Source: Bacteroidota bacterium | Lineage (GTDB): Bacteria > Bacteroidota > Bacteroidia > Chitinophagales > Chitinophagaceae | DNA: 64,000 bases | Assembly (NCBI GenBank): GCA_947456625.1 | Contig: CANGQJ010000008.1 | Coordinates: 43,559-107,558, forward strand | Reading direction: 5' to 3' | In this document: piece after piece, positions 26,314-34,667 of the stretch | Position numbering within the stretch: the first letter of the stretch is position 1 | Layout: the number at the start of each line of letters is the position of its first letter | Translations under genes and position numbers: made by a program | The notes under the pieces: generated by a model | Told to the model about the DNA's origin: nothing | The model's database searches: none | The model's input: the letters and a program-made list of their open reading frames with translations, nothing else

Positions 26314-26982
26314 TTACTTTTCAGAAGGGTTATTTTTACCTGCTAATAATTTTTCCAAAGTTGCTTCTAAACGCTTTTGCTTTGTTTCCTCTTTTTTAGC
26401 TCCCTGAATCCAGGATAAGTATTCCTTTTGATTTAAGATGGATAAGGAAGCAAAGAAATCTCTGGCTTCGTCGTGTGCTGCTAAAATTTTATCTAATTCT
26501 ATTGGTAGGGCTATAATTCTTTTTTCAAAATCATCCACCTTAATATCTGCAGCTTTGAATTCAACAAATGTTCTATTCTTATTTGGCAATTGATCTACCT
26601 TTTTAAAACGCATTGCAGTCCATACATGATCCAATGTAACTTGTCTTATTGCCTCGTAATCGTTTTTAGAGAGAATTTCCCAGCTAGCGTCTCGGTTTAA
26701 ATCAGAAACAATCTTAGAAGTTGTTTTTGGATAAGCAATCCAAAGTTTACTTTCTGGATGTAAAGCCGAAAAAACTTCCTTAAGAATGTTGTTAAGTTGT
26801 AATTGATTGATAGCAAAAATTAAAGCAAAATCTATTTTCCTTGTTTTTAATAAAGGGGTGATATTTTTGTTATAATTTAATTTTGCGAATTGTTTCTCTA
26901 CAGAGGAAGGCAACCCTTGAATCAGTAAATTTTTCTCTTCTTTCAACTGCAACTTCTCTAAAATATGCTGAGGTCCTGTCAT
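26314..26982 (-). CDS. YdeI/OmdA-family protein (function unknown)
   Basis: 222 residues, no signal peptide. The C-terminal ~70 residues (LPIELDKILAAHDEARDFFASLSILNQKEYLSWIQGAKKEETKQKR) match the YdeI/OmpD-associated (OmdA) family. The N-terminal ~130 residues contain GLPSSVEKQFAKLNY and KLWIAYPKTTSKI, which resemble the DUF3052-like fold often joined to it. Some members have been linked to bacterial stress phenotypes, but no biochemical function is established to my knowledge. It is transcribed alone, convergent with dnaG, and ends 111 nt from the dnaG stop across the terminator. Confidence 0.7.
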   Translation of the reverse strand: MTGPQHILEKLQLKEEKNLLIQGLPSSVEKQFAKLNYNKNITPLLKTRKIDFALIFAINQLQLNNILKEVFSALHPESKLWIAYPKTTSKIVSDLNRDASWEILSKNDYEAIRQVTLDHVWTAMRFKKVDQLPNKNRTFVEFKAADIKVDDFEKRIIALPIELDKILAAHDEARDFFASLSILNQKEYLSWIQGAKKEETKQKRLEATLEKLLAGKNNPSEK

Positions 26983-27082
26983 GAGTAAATTATTTAAGGG
27001 AGGACAAAGTTACTAAATTCTAAGCTAGAACAAATAGTAATTCAATAAAAAGATATAACTAATTGAAAGGCAATTAATTACA

Positions 27083-27718
27083 CTAAACAGAAGATTTCTT
27101 TTTTCTAAATAAAGGGACCTTACTTTCGGTACCATTTAAAAGCCTGGTAATGTTCTTTTGATGGGTAATTACAACCATAAAGGCAACTATAATTGCAAAT
27201 AATCGGTAAAGCGTTTCTTTCTCATCAAATATGAATAAGATTAATACCATAAAAGCAACTCCAGCAAGCATTGAGCTTAAGGATACAAAGCGCGTTGTCA
27301 TTAAAGTAAAGGCAAATACCACTAAACATAACAAAGCAACGGCAGGTTGAATAGCAAGTGCCATCCCTAAAATGGTTGCTACCCCTTTTCCCCCTTTGAA
27401 ATTGGCCCAAATTGGAAATATATGACCTACAACCGAAGCAAGCCCTAGTATAATCATAAAGTTAGTTCTTGCTAGCTCGTTGGTTAAGTAATATGGCATT
27501 AAAATATACAATGAGGTTGCAATTACTCCTTTTGTAACGTCAACAAACATTACAAAGCTTCCCCATTTAGGGCCTAAAACCCTAAAAGAGTTGGTAGCAC
27601 CAGCATTTCCACTTCCATAATCTCTTATATCAAATTTGAAAACAGATTTGCTCACCCATACCGAAGTTGGGATAGATCCTAATAAATATGCTATAACAAC
27701 TAATAATGCTTCATTCAT
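27083..27718 (-). CDS. plsY: Glycerol-3-phosphate acyltransferase PlsY
   Basis: 211 residues from the ATG at 27716-27718. The frame runs 6 residues upstream (MRKKDI), but a Shine-Dalgarno AAAGGA lies 4 nt before this ATG, an unusually clear ribosome-binding site for this lineage. PlsY transfers the acyl group of acyl-phosphate to glycerol-3-phosphate, the first step of phospholipid synthesis, in the inner membrane. Family blocks seen are AYLLGSIPTSVWVSK near residue 9, FDIRDYGSGNAGATNSFRVLG near 30-52 and the central GHIFPIWANFKGGKGVATILG near 99-120. About five transmembrane helices are expected. Confidence 0.94.
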   Translation of the reverse strand: MNEALLVVIAYLLGSIPTSVWVSKSVFKFDIRDYGSGNAGATNSFRVLGPKWGSFVMFVDVTKGVIATSLYILMPYYLTNELARTNFMIILGLASVVGHIFPIWANFKGGKGVATILGMALAIQPAVALLCLVVFAFTLMTTRFVSLSSMLAGVAFMVLILFIFDEKETLYRLFAIIVAFMVVITHQKNITRLLNGTESKVPLFRKKKSSV

Positions 27719-27790
27719 AATATCCTTTTTGCGCATACAAATATACGACCAAAAAGTTTAATGATTTGTTAACATAGAAAAAGGCATAGA

Positions 27791-28702
27791 CTAATGTCTA
27801 TTAAAAAGAAGGCTTATCCAGCCATTTTTCTCCTTTATTCTAATAAAATTCCATCCATTTAAGGTAGCTAAATTGATCATATCTTCCTGATCCTCAACTA
27901 ATAAACCGCTTAAAATAAGTTGGCCACCCATTTTGCCTGCCTGGGAAAGCTCTTGCATATTTGCTTCAATGATATGCCTATTTACATTGGCCAAAACAAT
28001 ATCAAACTGCAAATGCTGCAAAGCAGTATCTACTTTTTTTACCTCAATTACTTTGCTTTGGTTGTTTTGAATATTTTCTAAGGAGTTTTCAATGCACCAG
28101 TCGTCGTTGTCTACGGCTAAAACTTCAAAGGCCCCTAATTTTTCGGCTAATATGGCTAAAATGCCCGTACCAGTGCCAAAATCATACACAGTTTTGTCTT
28201 TAAAATCTAGCTCCCCCATCATCTGCATTACGGTATAAGTGGTTCCATGATGCCCTGTCCCAAAGCTCATTTTTGGCGTTATATGAATATCATGCTTAAC
28301 TGCTGGTTCAAAAGGTGGATGAAAATTAGCTCTTATTCCTACAAAGTTTTCTATCCTAACTGGTTCAAAATTTGACTCCCAAATTGCATTCCAATTTTTC
28401 TCCTTAATTACTGATTTTGAATACTTTAAACAAATTAAACTAAATATATTGTTTAATTCAATTTCAATATTATTATCAATATATTCGGTACTTAAAATAA
28501 AAGTTTTACAATGACCGGCGCCTTCCCCAAGTCCTGCCGATGTTCCTAATATACTACTCATACCTACTCCATTATTAATCCCTGTGGCAGCTTCCTCCTC
28601 GTTAAACCCTTCAAAACCTAAATTTGATAACTGAGCAACCAGCATTTCAAATTGATCTTGGCTTTTAAAGTCAAAGGCTATTTGGATGTATTCTTTTTGC
28701 AT
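27791..28702 (-). CDS. prmA: Ribosomal protein L11 methyltransferase
   Basis: 303 residues, no signal peptide. PrmA trimethylates ribosomal protein L11 using S-adenosylmethionine. The N-terminal ~110 residues form the substrate-recognition domain, and the catalytic Rossmann domain begins near 130: MSFGTGHHGTTYTVMQMM, VYDFGTGTGILAILAEKLGA near 170-190 (SAM-binding motif I), VLAVDNDDWCIENS, and DIVLANVNRHII near 233 (NPxF-like motif IV variant). It is on the minus strand, downstream of a secreted protein of unknown function by 14 nt. Confidence 0.94.
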   Translation of the reverse strand: MQKEYIQIAFDFKSQDQFEMLVAQLSNLGFEGFNEEEAATGINNGVGMSSILGTSAGLGEGAGHCKTFILSTEYIDNNIEIELNNIFSLICLKYSKSVIKEKNWNAIWESNFEPVRIENFVGIRANFHPPFEPAVKHDIHITPKMSFGTGHHGTTYTVMQMMGELDFKDKTVYDFGTGTGILAILAEKLGAFEVLAVDNDDWCIENSLENIQNNQSKVIEVKKVDTALQHLQFDIVLANVNRHIIEANMQELSQAGKMGGQLILSGLLVEDQEDMINLATLNGWNFIRIKEKNGWISLLFNRH

Positions 28703-28716
28703 AATTGGTTCGTAAA

Positions 28717-29439
28717 TTATTCTCTAGGATGATATAAACCATTATAATAATTAAGCAGTATAACTAGTTGATTTTCATCCTTAAAATTTATTTTTGTTGA
28801 TAAAACATATTTATTAAAATCTGCCTCCCTGCCTACAAAAAGTGCAGCAAAAAATGCTTTGTCTTTTTTAACTTTCTGCATCACTCCATTTTCAAAGAAA
28901 TACAAATTCTCTCTAGTAACAAACTCCTTATACTTCTCACCCGAAAGCTCATTGCTACGCTCCTCAATTGTTTTATTGATAGATTTAACCAATTGCCCCC
29001 CCTCCGGATTTAATACTTGATAAAAACTCAAATTAGTTTGATTGTCTATTTTAGGCAACCCGGTTTTAAACATATAGCCTTTTATCCCTGCATTGGTAGT
29101 ATCGTAAAAGTGAATCAATGAAACTAACCCTTTTCCAATATATCCCTCCTGACCCTTGGAATCCATAAATACTACCTCATGTTCTACTAAATTTATTTTA
29201 GCTTTCACATTATCATATTTCTTGCCGTCCGACATATAAATGGTTGCATATTTATAATCGGGCAAAAAATAAGGACTGCCTACTATTCCATCATATTTGT
29301 TTTCAAAGGCACGACCATTGACATCACTTAAAAATATTTGACTGCCCCATTTGCCTGTGGTGCCAATGGTATTTGCCTGAGCCATCCCCATTTGAACAGA
29401 CAATAAAAAGGCTATAATACCTATAAGACTATTTTTCAT
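28717..29439 (-). CDS. Secreted protein of unknown function
   Basis: 240 residues with a clear signal peptide (MKNSLIGIIAFLLSVQMGMAQ). I do not recognise the rest. It is mostly beta-type with a conserved-looking core IYMSDGKKYDNVKAKINLVEHEVVFMD near 67-93, and FVGREADFNKYVLSTKINFKDENQLVILLNYYNG at the C-terminus, a helix-rich segment. There are no cysteines in the mature region and no visible enzyme motif. It lies on the same strand as prmA with a 14-nt gap, and downstream of the second susCD pair but beyond its terminator. Confidence 0.6.
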   Translation of the reverse strand: MKNSLIGIIAFLLSVQMGMAQANTIGTTGKWGSQIFLSDVNGRAFENKYDGIVGSPYFLPDYKYATIYMSDGKKYDNVKAKINLVEHEVVFMDSKGQEGYIGKGLVSLIHFYDTTNAGIKGYMFKTGLPKIDNQTNLSFYQVLNPEGGQLVKSINKTIEERSNELSGEKYKEFVTRENLYFFENGVMQKVKKDKAFFAALFVGREADFNKYVLSTKINFKDENQLVILLNYYNGLYHPRE

Positions 29440-29492
29440 ATCTAGTTTATTTAAAGTAATTCCTACACCTTAAAGATAAACATCCCTAAAAC

Positions 29493-29523
29493 AAAACAAG
29501 ACCCAAAAGGGTCTTGTTTTTTA
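29493..29523 (-). terminator. Terminator after the second susCD pair
   Basis: A perfect 12-bp inverted repeat (29493-29504 with 29509-29520, core CAAGACCC/GGGTCTTG) has a 4-nt loop and flanking A/T runs. It lies 32 nt beyond the susD stop codon on the minus strand. Confidence 0.88.
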
Positions 29524-29552
29524 TAAATCTAAAAAAATAGATTATGAATATA

Positions 29553-31196
29553 CTATTGCTTAGGGTTCTTAACTGGAGCAGAAGATGAACTAGCTGGGTT
29601 GTAAGCCAATTCATTATCTGGTACATCCCAATAGTCTAAGAAGCCGTAAACGATGGTTGCTTTTGTATATACTTTAGCAGCAGAAGAAACTACTACGCAG
29701 TTAGTACGAGATTTATTTGGAGCAATGATATCCCAACGACGAGCGTCATAAAAAGATAATCCTTTAAATGCCAAAGCAACTCTACGCTCAGCTCTTAATT
29801 CCTCATAAGCTGCATCTGCAGTTAAACCTGCACCAATGGCAGCTAAACCAGCGCCTTGGTAAGTTCTAACCGCATCGATAGATTTTACACCATTGTCAAT
29901 AGCACCTGTTTTAATTAAAGCTTCTGCCTTCATTAATTCATTTTCTTCGTAAGTAGCTGCAATTGTAATTTCATTTGCACCTGAAGTAGTGTTTGAATAA
30001 GTAATAACACCCGCTAAAGCATTACCACCATTTTTAAGTGTATAACGTGTGTTAAATGAATTACCACGGTCTGTATTAAACAAACCAACAGAAGCTAATG
30101 TTAACACGTTGTTATCCTTTCGTTTATCACCTGTTCTGAATTCTTGAACCCAACGCTCACTTACTTTGTAAGTGTTAGTAGAACCAGTTGCAGATGATTG
30201 AGAAGTTTTATCCGCTACAGTACTTTCTATAAAAGAACCTGCAGCATCGGTACGTGCAGTGAAAATTAAATCTGTTGAAGTAACACCTGCATTAGTTAAT
30301 GTTAAAATTTGATTCCATTGAGCAGCAGTCATAGCAGAAACAGTATTGTTTACTAAAATGTTACGCGCTTTCATGGTATTAATATTACGCTTCCACATAT
30401 CCACTGTTAAAGCTCCACCCTTTCCTTTTTGTAAGAAAGTAGGAACCAATTTAGTGATAGTAGCAGTATAATCGGCAGTGCTTGTAGCTGCACCTAATGC
30501 AGTTACACAACTATCATAGTTTGCATTTGATTCGGCAATAATTGCTTCCTTAGTAACATAGTTGCCATTAGTAGCTGCTTGTGAAGGCGTATTATTTTGG
30601 ATAATACCGGCATAATACATAGAGCCAATTTGGCTGTATGCATACCCTTTCCACCAGTAAGCCCAAGCTTTAACAGTTGCTTTTTTAGAATCTGCACCTG
30701 TACCTGAGAAGGTTACTTTTTTACATAAATCTAACACCCCATTTGCAGCAGTAATCATGTTGTACATGTAAGACCATTGGTAGTTTGTAGTGTTACTTAC
30801 ACCTTGTGCGTTTTGATTTACATAACGGCAAAGTGCATATTGTGTTTTGATGCTCGCTGGGTTTAATACCACAGTACCATCGTCCAAAGTAACTTTATCA
30901 GGACAACCAATTTGGTTCATGTAAGCATTTGCAGCTTCCGCACCAATAACGTCACCCATTAATTCTTGGAATCCGATAGTACCTGCCCAGTAACGGCCAT
31001 AAACTCCATCTGAGTATTTTAGATCGTAAAATCCATTACGATAAATGGCTCCTTGTGCAAAGGATAAAACACCAGGCTCGTTTTGAGCACTCTCTGGTGT
31101 AGGTAAGTTAGTGTTAGAGATATCAAGATCTTTCTTACAAGCAGTTAAGCTCAAGGTTAATCCCAATATTCCAACTAAAAATTTATTATACTTCAT
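29553..31196 (-). CDS. susD: SusD/RagB-family lipoprotein (second pair)
   Basis: 547 residues. The lipoprotein signal ends LTACKK, with the lipidated cysteine near residue 20. The C-terminal half has SusD features: EENELMKAEALIKTGAIDNGVKSIDAVRTYQG near 415, LRAERRVALAFKGLSFYDARRWD near 470. It is more divergent from the first SusD of this window than the shared family name suggests. With its SusC partner, 28 nt upstream, it binds and delivers a ligand at the outer membrane. There are no glycoside hydrolase or lyase genes nearby, so the ligand cannot be predicted; peptide or other nutrient uptake is also possible. Confidence 0.9.
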   Translation of the reverse strand: MKYNKFLVGILGLTLSLTACKKDLDISNTNLPTPESAQNEPGVLSFAQGAIYRNGFYDLKYSDGVYGRYWAGTIGFQELMGDVIGAEAANAYMNQIGCPDKVTLDDGTVVLNPASIKTQYALCRYVNQNAQGVSNTTNYQWSYMYNMITAANGVLDLCKKVTFSGTGADSKKATVKAWAYWWKGYAYSQIGSMYYAGIIQNNTPSQAATNGNYVTKEAIIAESNANYDSCVTALGAATSTADYTATITKLVPTFLQKGKGGALTVDMWKRNINTMKARNILVNNTVSAMTAAQWNQILTLTNAGVTSTDLIFTARTDAAGSFIESTVADKTSQSSATGSTNTYKVSERWVQEFRTGDKRKDNNVLTLASVGLFNTDRGNSFNTRYTLKNGGNALAGVITYSNTTSGANEITIAATYEENELMKAEALIKTGAIDNGVKSIDAVRTYQGAGLAAIGAGLTADAAYEELRAERRVALAFKGLSFYDARRWDIIAPNKSRTNCVVVSSAAKVYTKATIVYGFLDYWDVPDNELAYNPASSSSAPVKNPKQ

Positions 31197-31224
31197 ATCT
31201 GATAATTTTTTTATTAGTTAAGGT

Positions 31225-34200
31225 TTAAAATCCAACATTCAAACCAATAGTGTATTGTTTAGTGTTAGGAATTGTATTGTGATCTAAACCGCGGTCAAAT
31301 GCAGAGTTAGTTGAGTAGTTTACCTCAGGATCCATTCCAGAGTATGGAGTGAATGTAACTAAGTTACGACCAGACAATACTAATTGTAAACGGCTAAATG
31401 CTTTCATTTTTACAATCTTAGCTAAATCAACACCAACAGATAAGTTTCTTAAACGAGTAAAACTTGCATCTTCATAGAAGTAGTTTTTAGTACCGTTTGC
31501 AGCACCACCAGCATACATACTACGATAAAACGCAGTAAATGCAGCAGTTTGACCATCAATAGTAATTGGATTATCATAATCATGGTGGATACCATCACGA
31601 TACATCCATTGCTTTGTTTGGTTATATAAGTGTGCACCGGCAACCCAATCCCATTGCATATTAAATGTTACAATGTTCTTGTAGTTTAAGTTATTAATAA
31701 AGCTCATGTTAAACTTAGGGTTAGGATCACCTAGGCTATATTGACCTGGTAATGCAACTGCTTGTTTAGTTGATTTGTTTACAACCCAGTCACCACCTAC
31801 GCTTGTATGAACTACTTCATATAAGCCACGGCTTGCTTCAGGAATAAATGCAGTACCTGTTTGAGGATTAATTTCATCCAAAGACTTCATCATTCTGTAA
31901 CCAAAGAATTGACCAATTTTGTAACCTTGTTTTAAAGTAATACCTACGCTACCAGCACCTGAAGTAATAACTACTGGAGGTCCTTTTACATAAGATATTT
32001 CAGAAGTTTGTTGAGAATAGTTGGTGATGAAATCCCAAGTTAAATCTTTACCAGAATATACATTCAAGTTTAAAGATGCTTGCACACCATTAGATTTTAA
32101 ACCAAAGGCGTTATCCAATGTACCACCCACACCTGTAGAAGGAGCAGCATCCACACTGTAAATTGCATTTACTGTTTCTCTGTTCCATAATGTAAATGCA
32201 ACATTTGCAGTTTTAAACCACTTACCGTTAAGTAAATTAAATCCTAAATCAGTACCGTATTCAGTTTCTTTTGATAACTCTACTGATAAGTTTTTGTTAG
32301 GAGTTGTAATTGGAGAAACGAAATCACTGTTTGCACCTAAGTTCACAGCACTAAGTACTGGGAAACGTTGGAATGCACCAGGTTGAATACCAGCCTCACC
32401 GTAACCAGCTCTTAATTTAAACTCATTGATGAATCTATCTAACTTTAATTTCTCAAATGGCTTTAATTTATGTAATGCTAAGAATGCATCACCTCTTGGG
32501 AAAGTTTGTGCAGTAGCACCAGCACCAAATGCAGAAGAATAGTCACTTCTTACACCTACTGAGAATCCTGCAAAATCAGAATAATCAAAACGTTGGTTCG
32601 CTAAAAGACCATAAGTCACGAATGGCTGTACGTAGTCTGTAAATACTTTAAAGTTAGCTGCTTGAGATGAGTTCCAAGGTGAATAACCAGGACCATCGTA
32701 TGCATAAGAACCATAAGACTTATAAAAACTATTACGGTAGTCAAATGCTGCTGTAGTAGATGTCTTTAATGGAATATTAATATTGAAATCGTTTTTGAAA
32801 TCGGTTCTAAAAGTTGCTGTTCCAATAAAGTTTTGGAATACAGTACGATCAACATAATTATCTATCTCCCCTGTTGTAGTTCCGTTTGCAGAACTGTTAG
32901 GGTTGTAGTTACTAGTGAAACGAGATTGTAATACAGCGTTAGCATTACCAGACTGATCGTCGTAGTAATAGTTTGTGTTCGTATTAGAATAGTTAATTGC
33001 ATACTTCGCATCCAATTCTAAGAACTTAGGTAACTTATAGTTTAAGTTAAAGTTTTGGATCACATCAATTTTCTCAATTAAAGTTCTTGAGTATTGATTG
33101 GTATAAAAAGGGTTAGTGTGGTTTACACCAGCAGCTGCACCAAAGTAAGTTGCGTAGTTACCATCTAAATCTTTTTGAGTAAAGTCAACAAAAGGACGTG
33201 CATTGTTTAAAGCAAAAAATACACTACGACCAGTTTGGTCATTCAAAGTATTTTTAGTGTAAACCAATTGACTTGTTGTTGTGAACTTTAAACCTTTAGC
33301 AAGTTCTAATCCAATTTTGCTAGTTAAGTTAGAACGTTGATAGTCTCCGTTATTAACAAAGTTTGAATTTTGCATATTTGTAGATCCAGAAAACAAATAA
33401 TCAGATTTAGGACCTGCACCAGAAATAGTTAAAGATGCGTTATTTGCATAACCATCACCTAACAATTGCTTGTAGTGATCGTAATACTTTAAGTTCGCAT
33501 TATAAGGCTTGTTTTGGATACTTGTATAAGCAGCTCCTGCTAAACCTTGCACACCTAAAGAGTTATATTGTACGTCACCGTTAAATACCAATGTTTTTGG
33601 ATCCAATGACATAATTGCACCAGAACCAGTTAACACGTTATTTGAAGCATCTGTTACAAATGCATGATTTTGAGCTTTTGCTAAACCACCAATATTTAAT
33701 AAAGTATTTGTAGTAGTAGATGAACTAAATTCAATATTCATTTTTCCTTGCTTACCTTTTTTAGTAAATAATTGGATAACACCATTCGCACCTTGCGCAC
33801 CATATAAAGAAGCTGCAGCAGCACCTTGTACTACCTCAACTCTTTCAATAATGTTTACGTCGATTGAGTTTAAGCTAGTTGCTCTTGCCTCAATACCATC
33901 AATCAAAATCATTGGTGAAGTTCCACCTTGTACGGTGTTAATACCACGTAATAAAATTTGAAGTGGACGACCCGGAGTACCATTAGTACTTTGGATTTGC
34001 GCACCAGCAACTTGACCAACTAATTGTTGACCAACATCACCAGTAGAAACTTTCACTTGATTAGACAATTGAACTGATTCAACCGCAACCCCTAATTTTT
34101 TCTTAGAAGTAGCAGCACCCACACCAGTTACAACTACATCCGCTAAAGCTTTCACTTCAGAAGTTAAAGTAATTGTCATTTTGCTTCCAGCAGGAACTTC

Positions 34201-34440
34201 AGTTCCCTCAAAGCCTAATGCAGAAACTACTAATGTAGCTCCTTTTTTAACTGAGATAGTAAAACTACCATCAGTTCCAGCGCTTGTTCCTTTCTTAGTG
34301 CTTTTTTCAATAACACTAGCTCCAGCAACAGGGGCATTTTTTTCGTCGATAACCTTTCCGGTTAAAGTAACTGTTTGCGAATATCCGACCATGATAGTCA
34401 TCAAAAAAGCACAAACACTCACGAGGATTTTTTTACTCAT
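31225..34440 (-). CDS. susC: SusC/RagA-family TonB-dependent transporter (second pair)
   Basis: 1071 residues. Signal peptide (about 1-21), carboxypeptidase-regulatory-like domain (LTGKVIDEKNAPVAGASVIE at about 26-100), plug (VVVTGVGAATSKKKLGVAVESVQ near 100, PMILIDGIEARATSLNSIDVN, VVQGAAAASLYGAQGANGV) and a barrel ending YTIGLNVGF. It imports an unknown ligand into the periplasm. The upstream leader (34441-34530) contains a long nested hairpin, suggesting regulation at RNA level or by an antisense RNA. No regulator gene is adjacent. Confidence 0.95.
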   Translation of the reverse strand: MSKKILVSVCAFLMTIMVGYSQTVTLTGKVIDEKNAPVAGASVIEKSTKKGTSAGTDGSFTISVKKGATLVVSALGFEGTEVPAGSKMTITLTSEVKALADVVVTGVGAATSKKKLGVAVESVQLSNQVKVSTGDVGQQLVGQVAGAQIQSTNGTPGRPLQILLRGINTVQGGTSPMILIDGIEARATSLNSIDVNIIERVEVVQGAAAASLYGAQGANGVIQLFTKKGKQGKMNIEFSSSTTTNTLLNIGGLAKAQNHAFVTDASNNVLTGSGAIMSLDPKTLVFNGDVQYNSLGVQGLAGAAYTSIQNKPYNANLKYYDHYKQLLGDGYANNASLTISGAGPKSDYLFSGSTNMQNSNFVNNGDYQRSNLTSKIGLELAKGLKFTTTSQLVYTKNTLNDQTGRSVFFALNNARPFVDFTQKDLDGNYATYFGAAAGVNHTNPFYTNQYSRTLIEKIDVIQNFNLNYKLPKFLELDAKYAINYSNTNTNYYYDDQSGNANAVLQSRFTSNYNPNSSANGTTTGEIDNYVDRTVFQNFIGTATFRTDFKNDFNINIPLKTSTTAAFDYRNSFYKSYGSYAYDGPGYSPWNSSQAANFKVFTDYVQPFVTYGLLANQRFDYSDFAGFSVGVRSDYSSAFGAGATAQTFPRGDAFLALHKLKPFEKLKLDRFINEFKLRAGYGEAGIQPGAFQRFPVLSAVNLGANSDFVSPITTPNKNLSVELSKETEYGTDLGFNLLNGKWFKTANVAFTLWNRETVNAIYSVDAAPSTGVGGTLDNAFGLKSNGVQASLNLNVYSGKDLTWDFITNYSQQTSEISYVKGPPVVITSGAGSVGITLKQGYKIGQFFGYRMMKSLDEINPQTGTAFIPEASRGLYEVVHTSVGGDWVVNKSTKQAVALPGQYSLGDPNPKFNMSFINNLNYKNIVTFNMQWDWVAGAHLYNQTKQWMYRDGIHHDYDNPITIDGQTAAFTAFYRSMYAGGAANGTKNYFYEDASFTRLRNLSVGVDLAKIVKMKAFSRLQLVLSGRNLVTFTPYSGMDPEVNYSTNSAFDRGLDHNTIPNTKQYTIGLNVGF

Positions 34441-34480
34441 GTTTTGATGTTTTGTTTTAAACTTATTTTTCTTAAAGGAG

Positions 34481-34525
34481 AAAGCTTGTAATAGGCTGCA
34501 TTGTTATGCACCATTTACAAGCTTT
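34481..34525 (-). promoter_or_regulatory. Nested hairpin in the second susC leader
   Basis: An 11-bp inverted repeat AAAGCTTGTAA (34481-34491) and TTACAAGCTTT (34515-34525) encloses a 23-nt loop that itself contains TGCAT/ATGCA. It lies about 41-85 nt upstream of the susC start codon. There is no T-run adjacent in the susC direction, so it is not a typical terminator. The role is unknown. Confidence 0.5.
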
Positions 34526-34617
34526 CAGATTACGAATATAATCTAAATTTGTTAAATCCTTTAACAAAAAGCTACGAAAGTTAAGAAATTATTAAGTTTT
34601 TCTTAATTCGAAAGCAT

Positions 34618-34650
34618 AAAAAAGCCTCAGTTTAATGCTGAGGCTTTTTT
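34618..34650 (-). terminator. Terminator after pnp
   Basis: A 13-bp stem (34618-34630 with 34638-34650, core AAGCCTCAG/CTGAGGCTT), 7-nt loop, with the stem base itself made of A-run/T-run. It lies 18 nt beyond the pnp stop codon. Confidence 0.85.
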
Positions 34651-34667
34651 ATGTATTAAAATTTAAT

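Noticed and set aside
34544..34551. Plus-strand TAAATTTG box as a promoter of an antisense RNA to the second susC
   Set aside because: It points toward pnp, away from susC, and has no matching -33 element.
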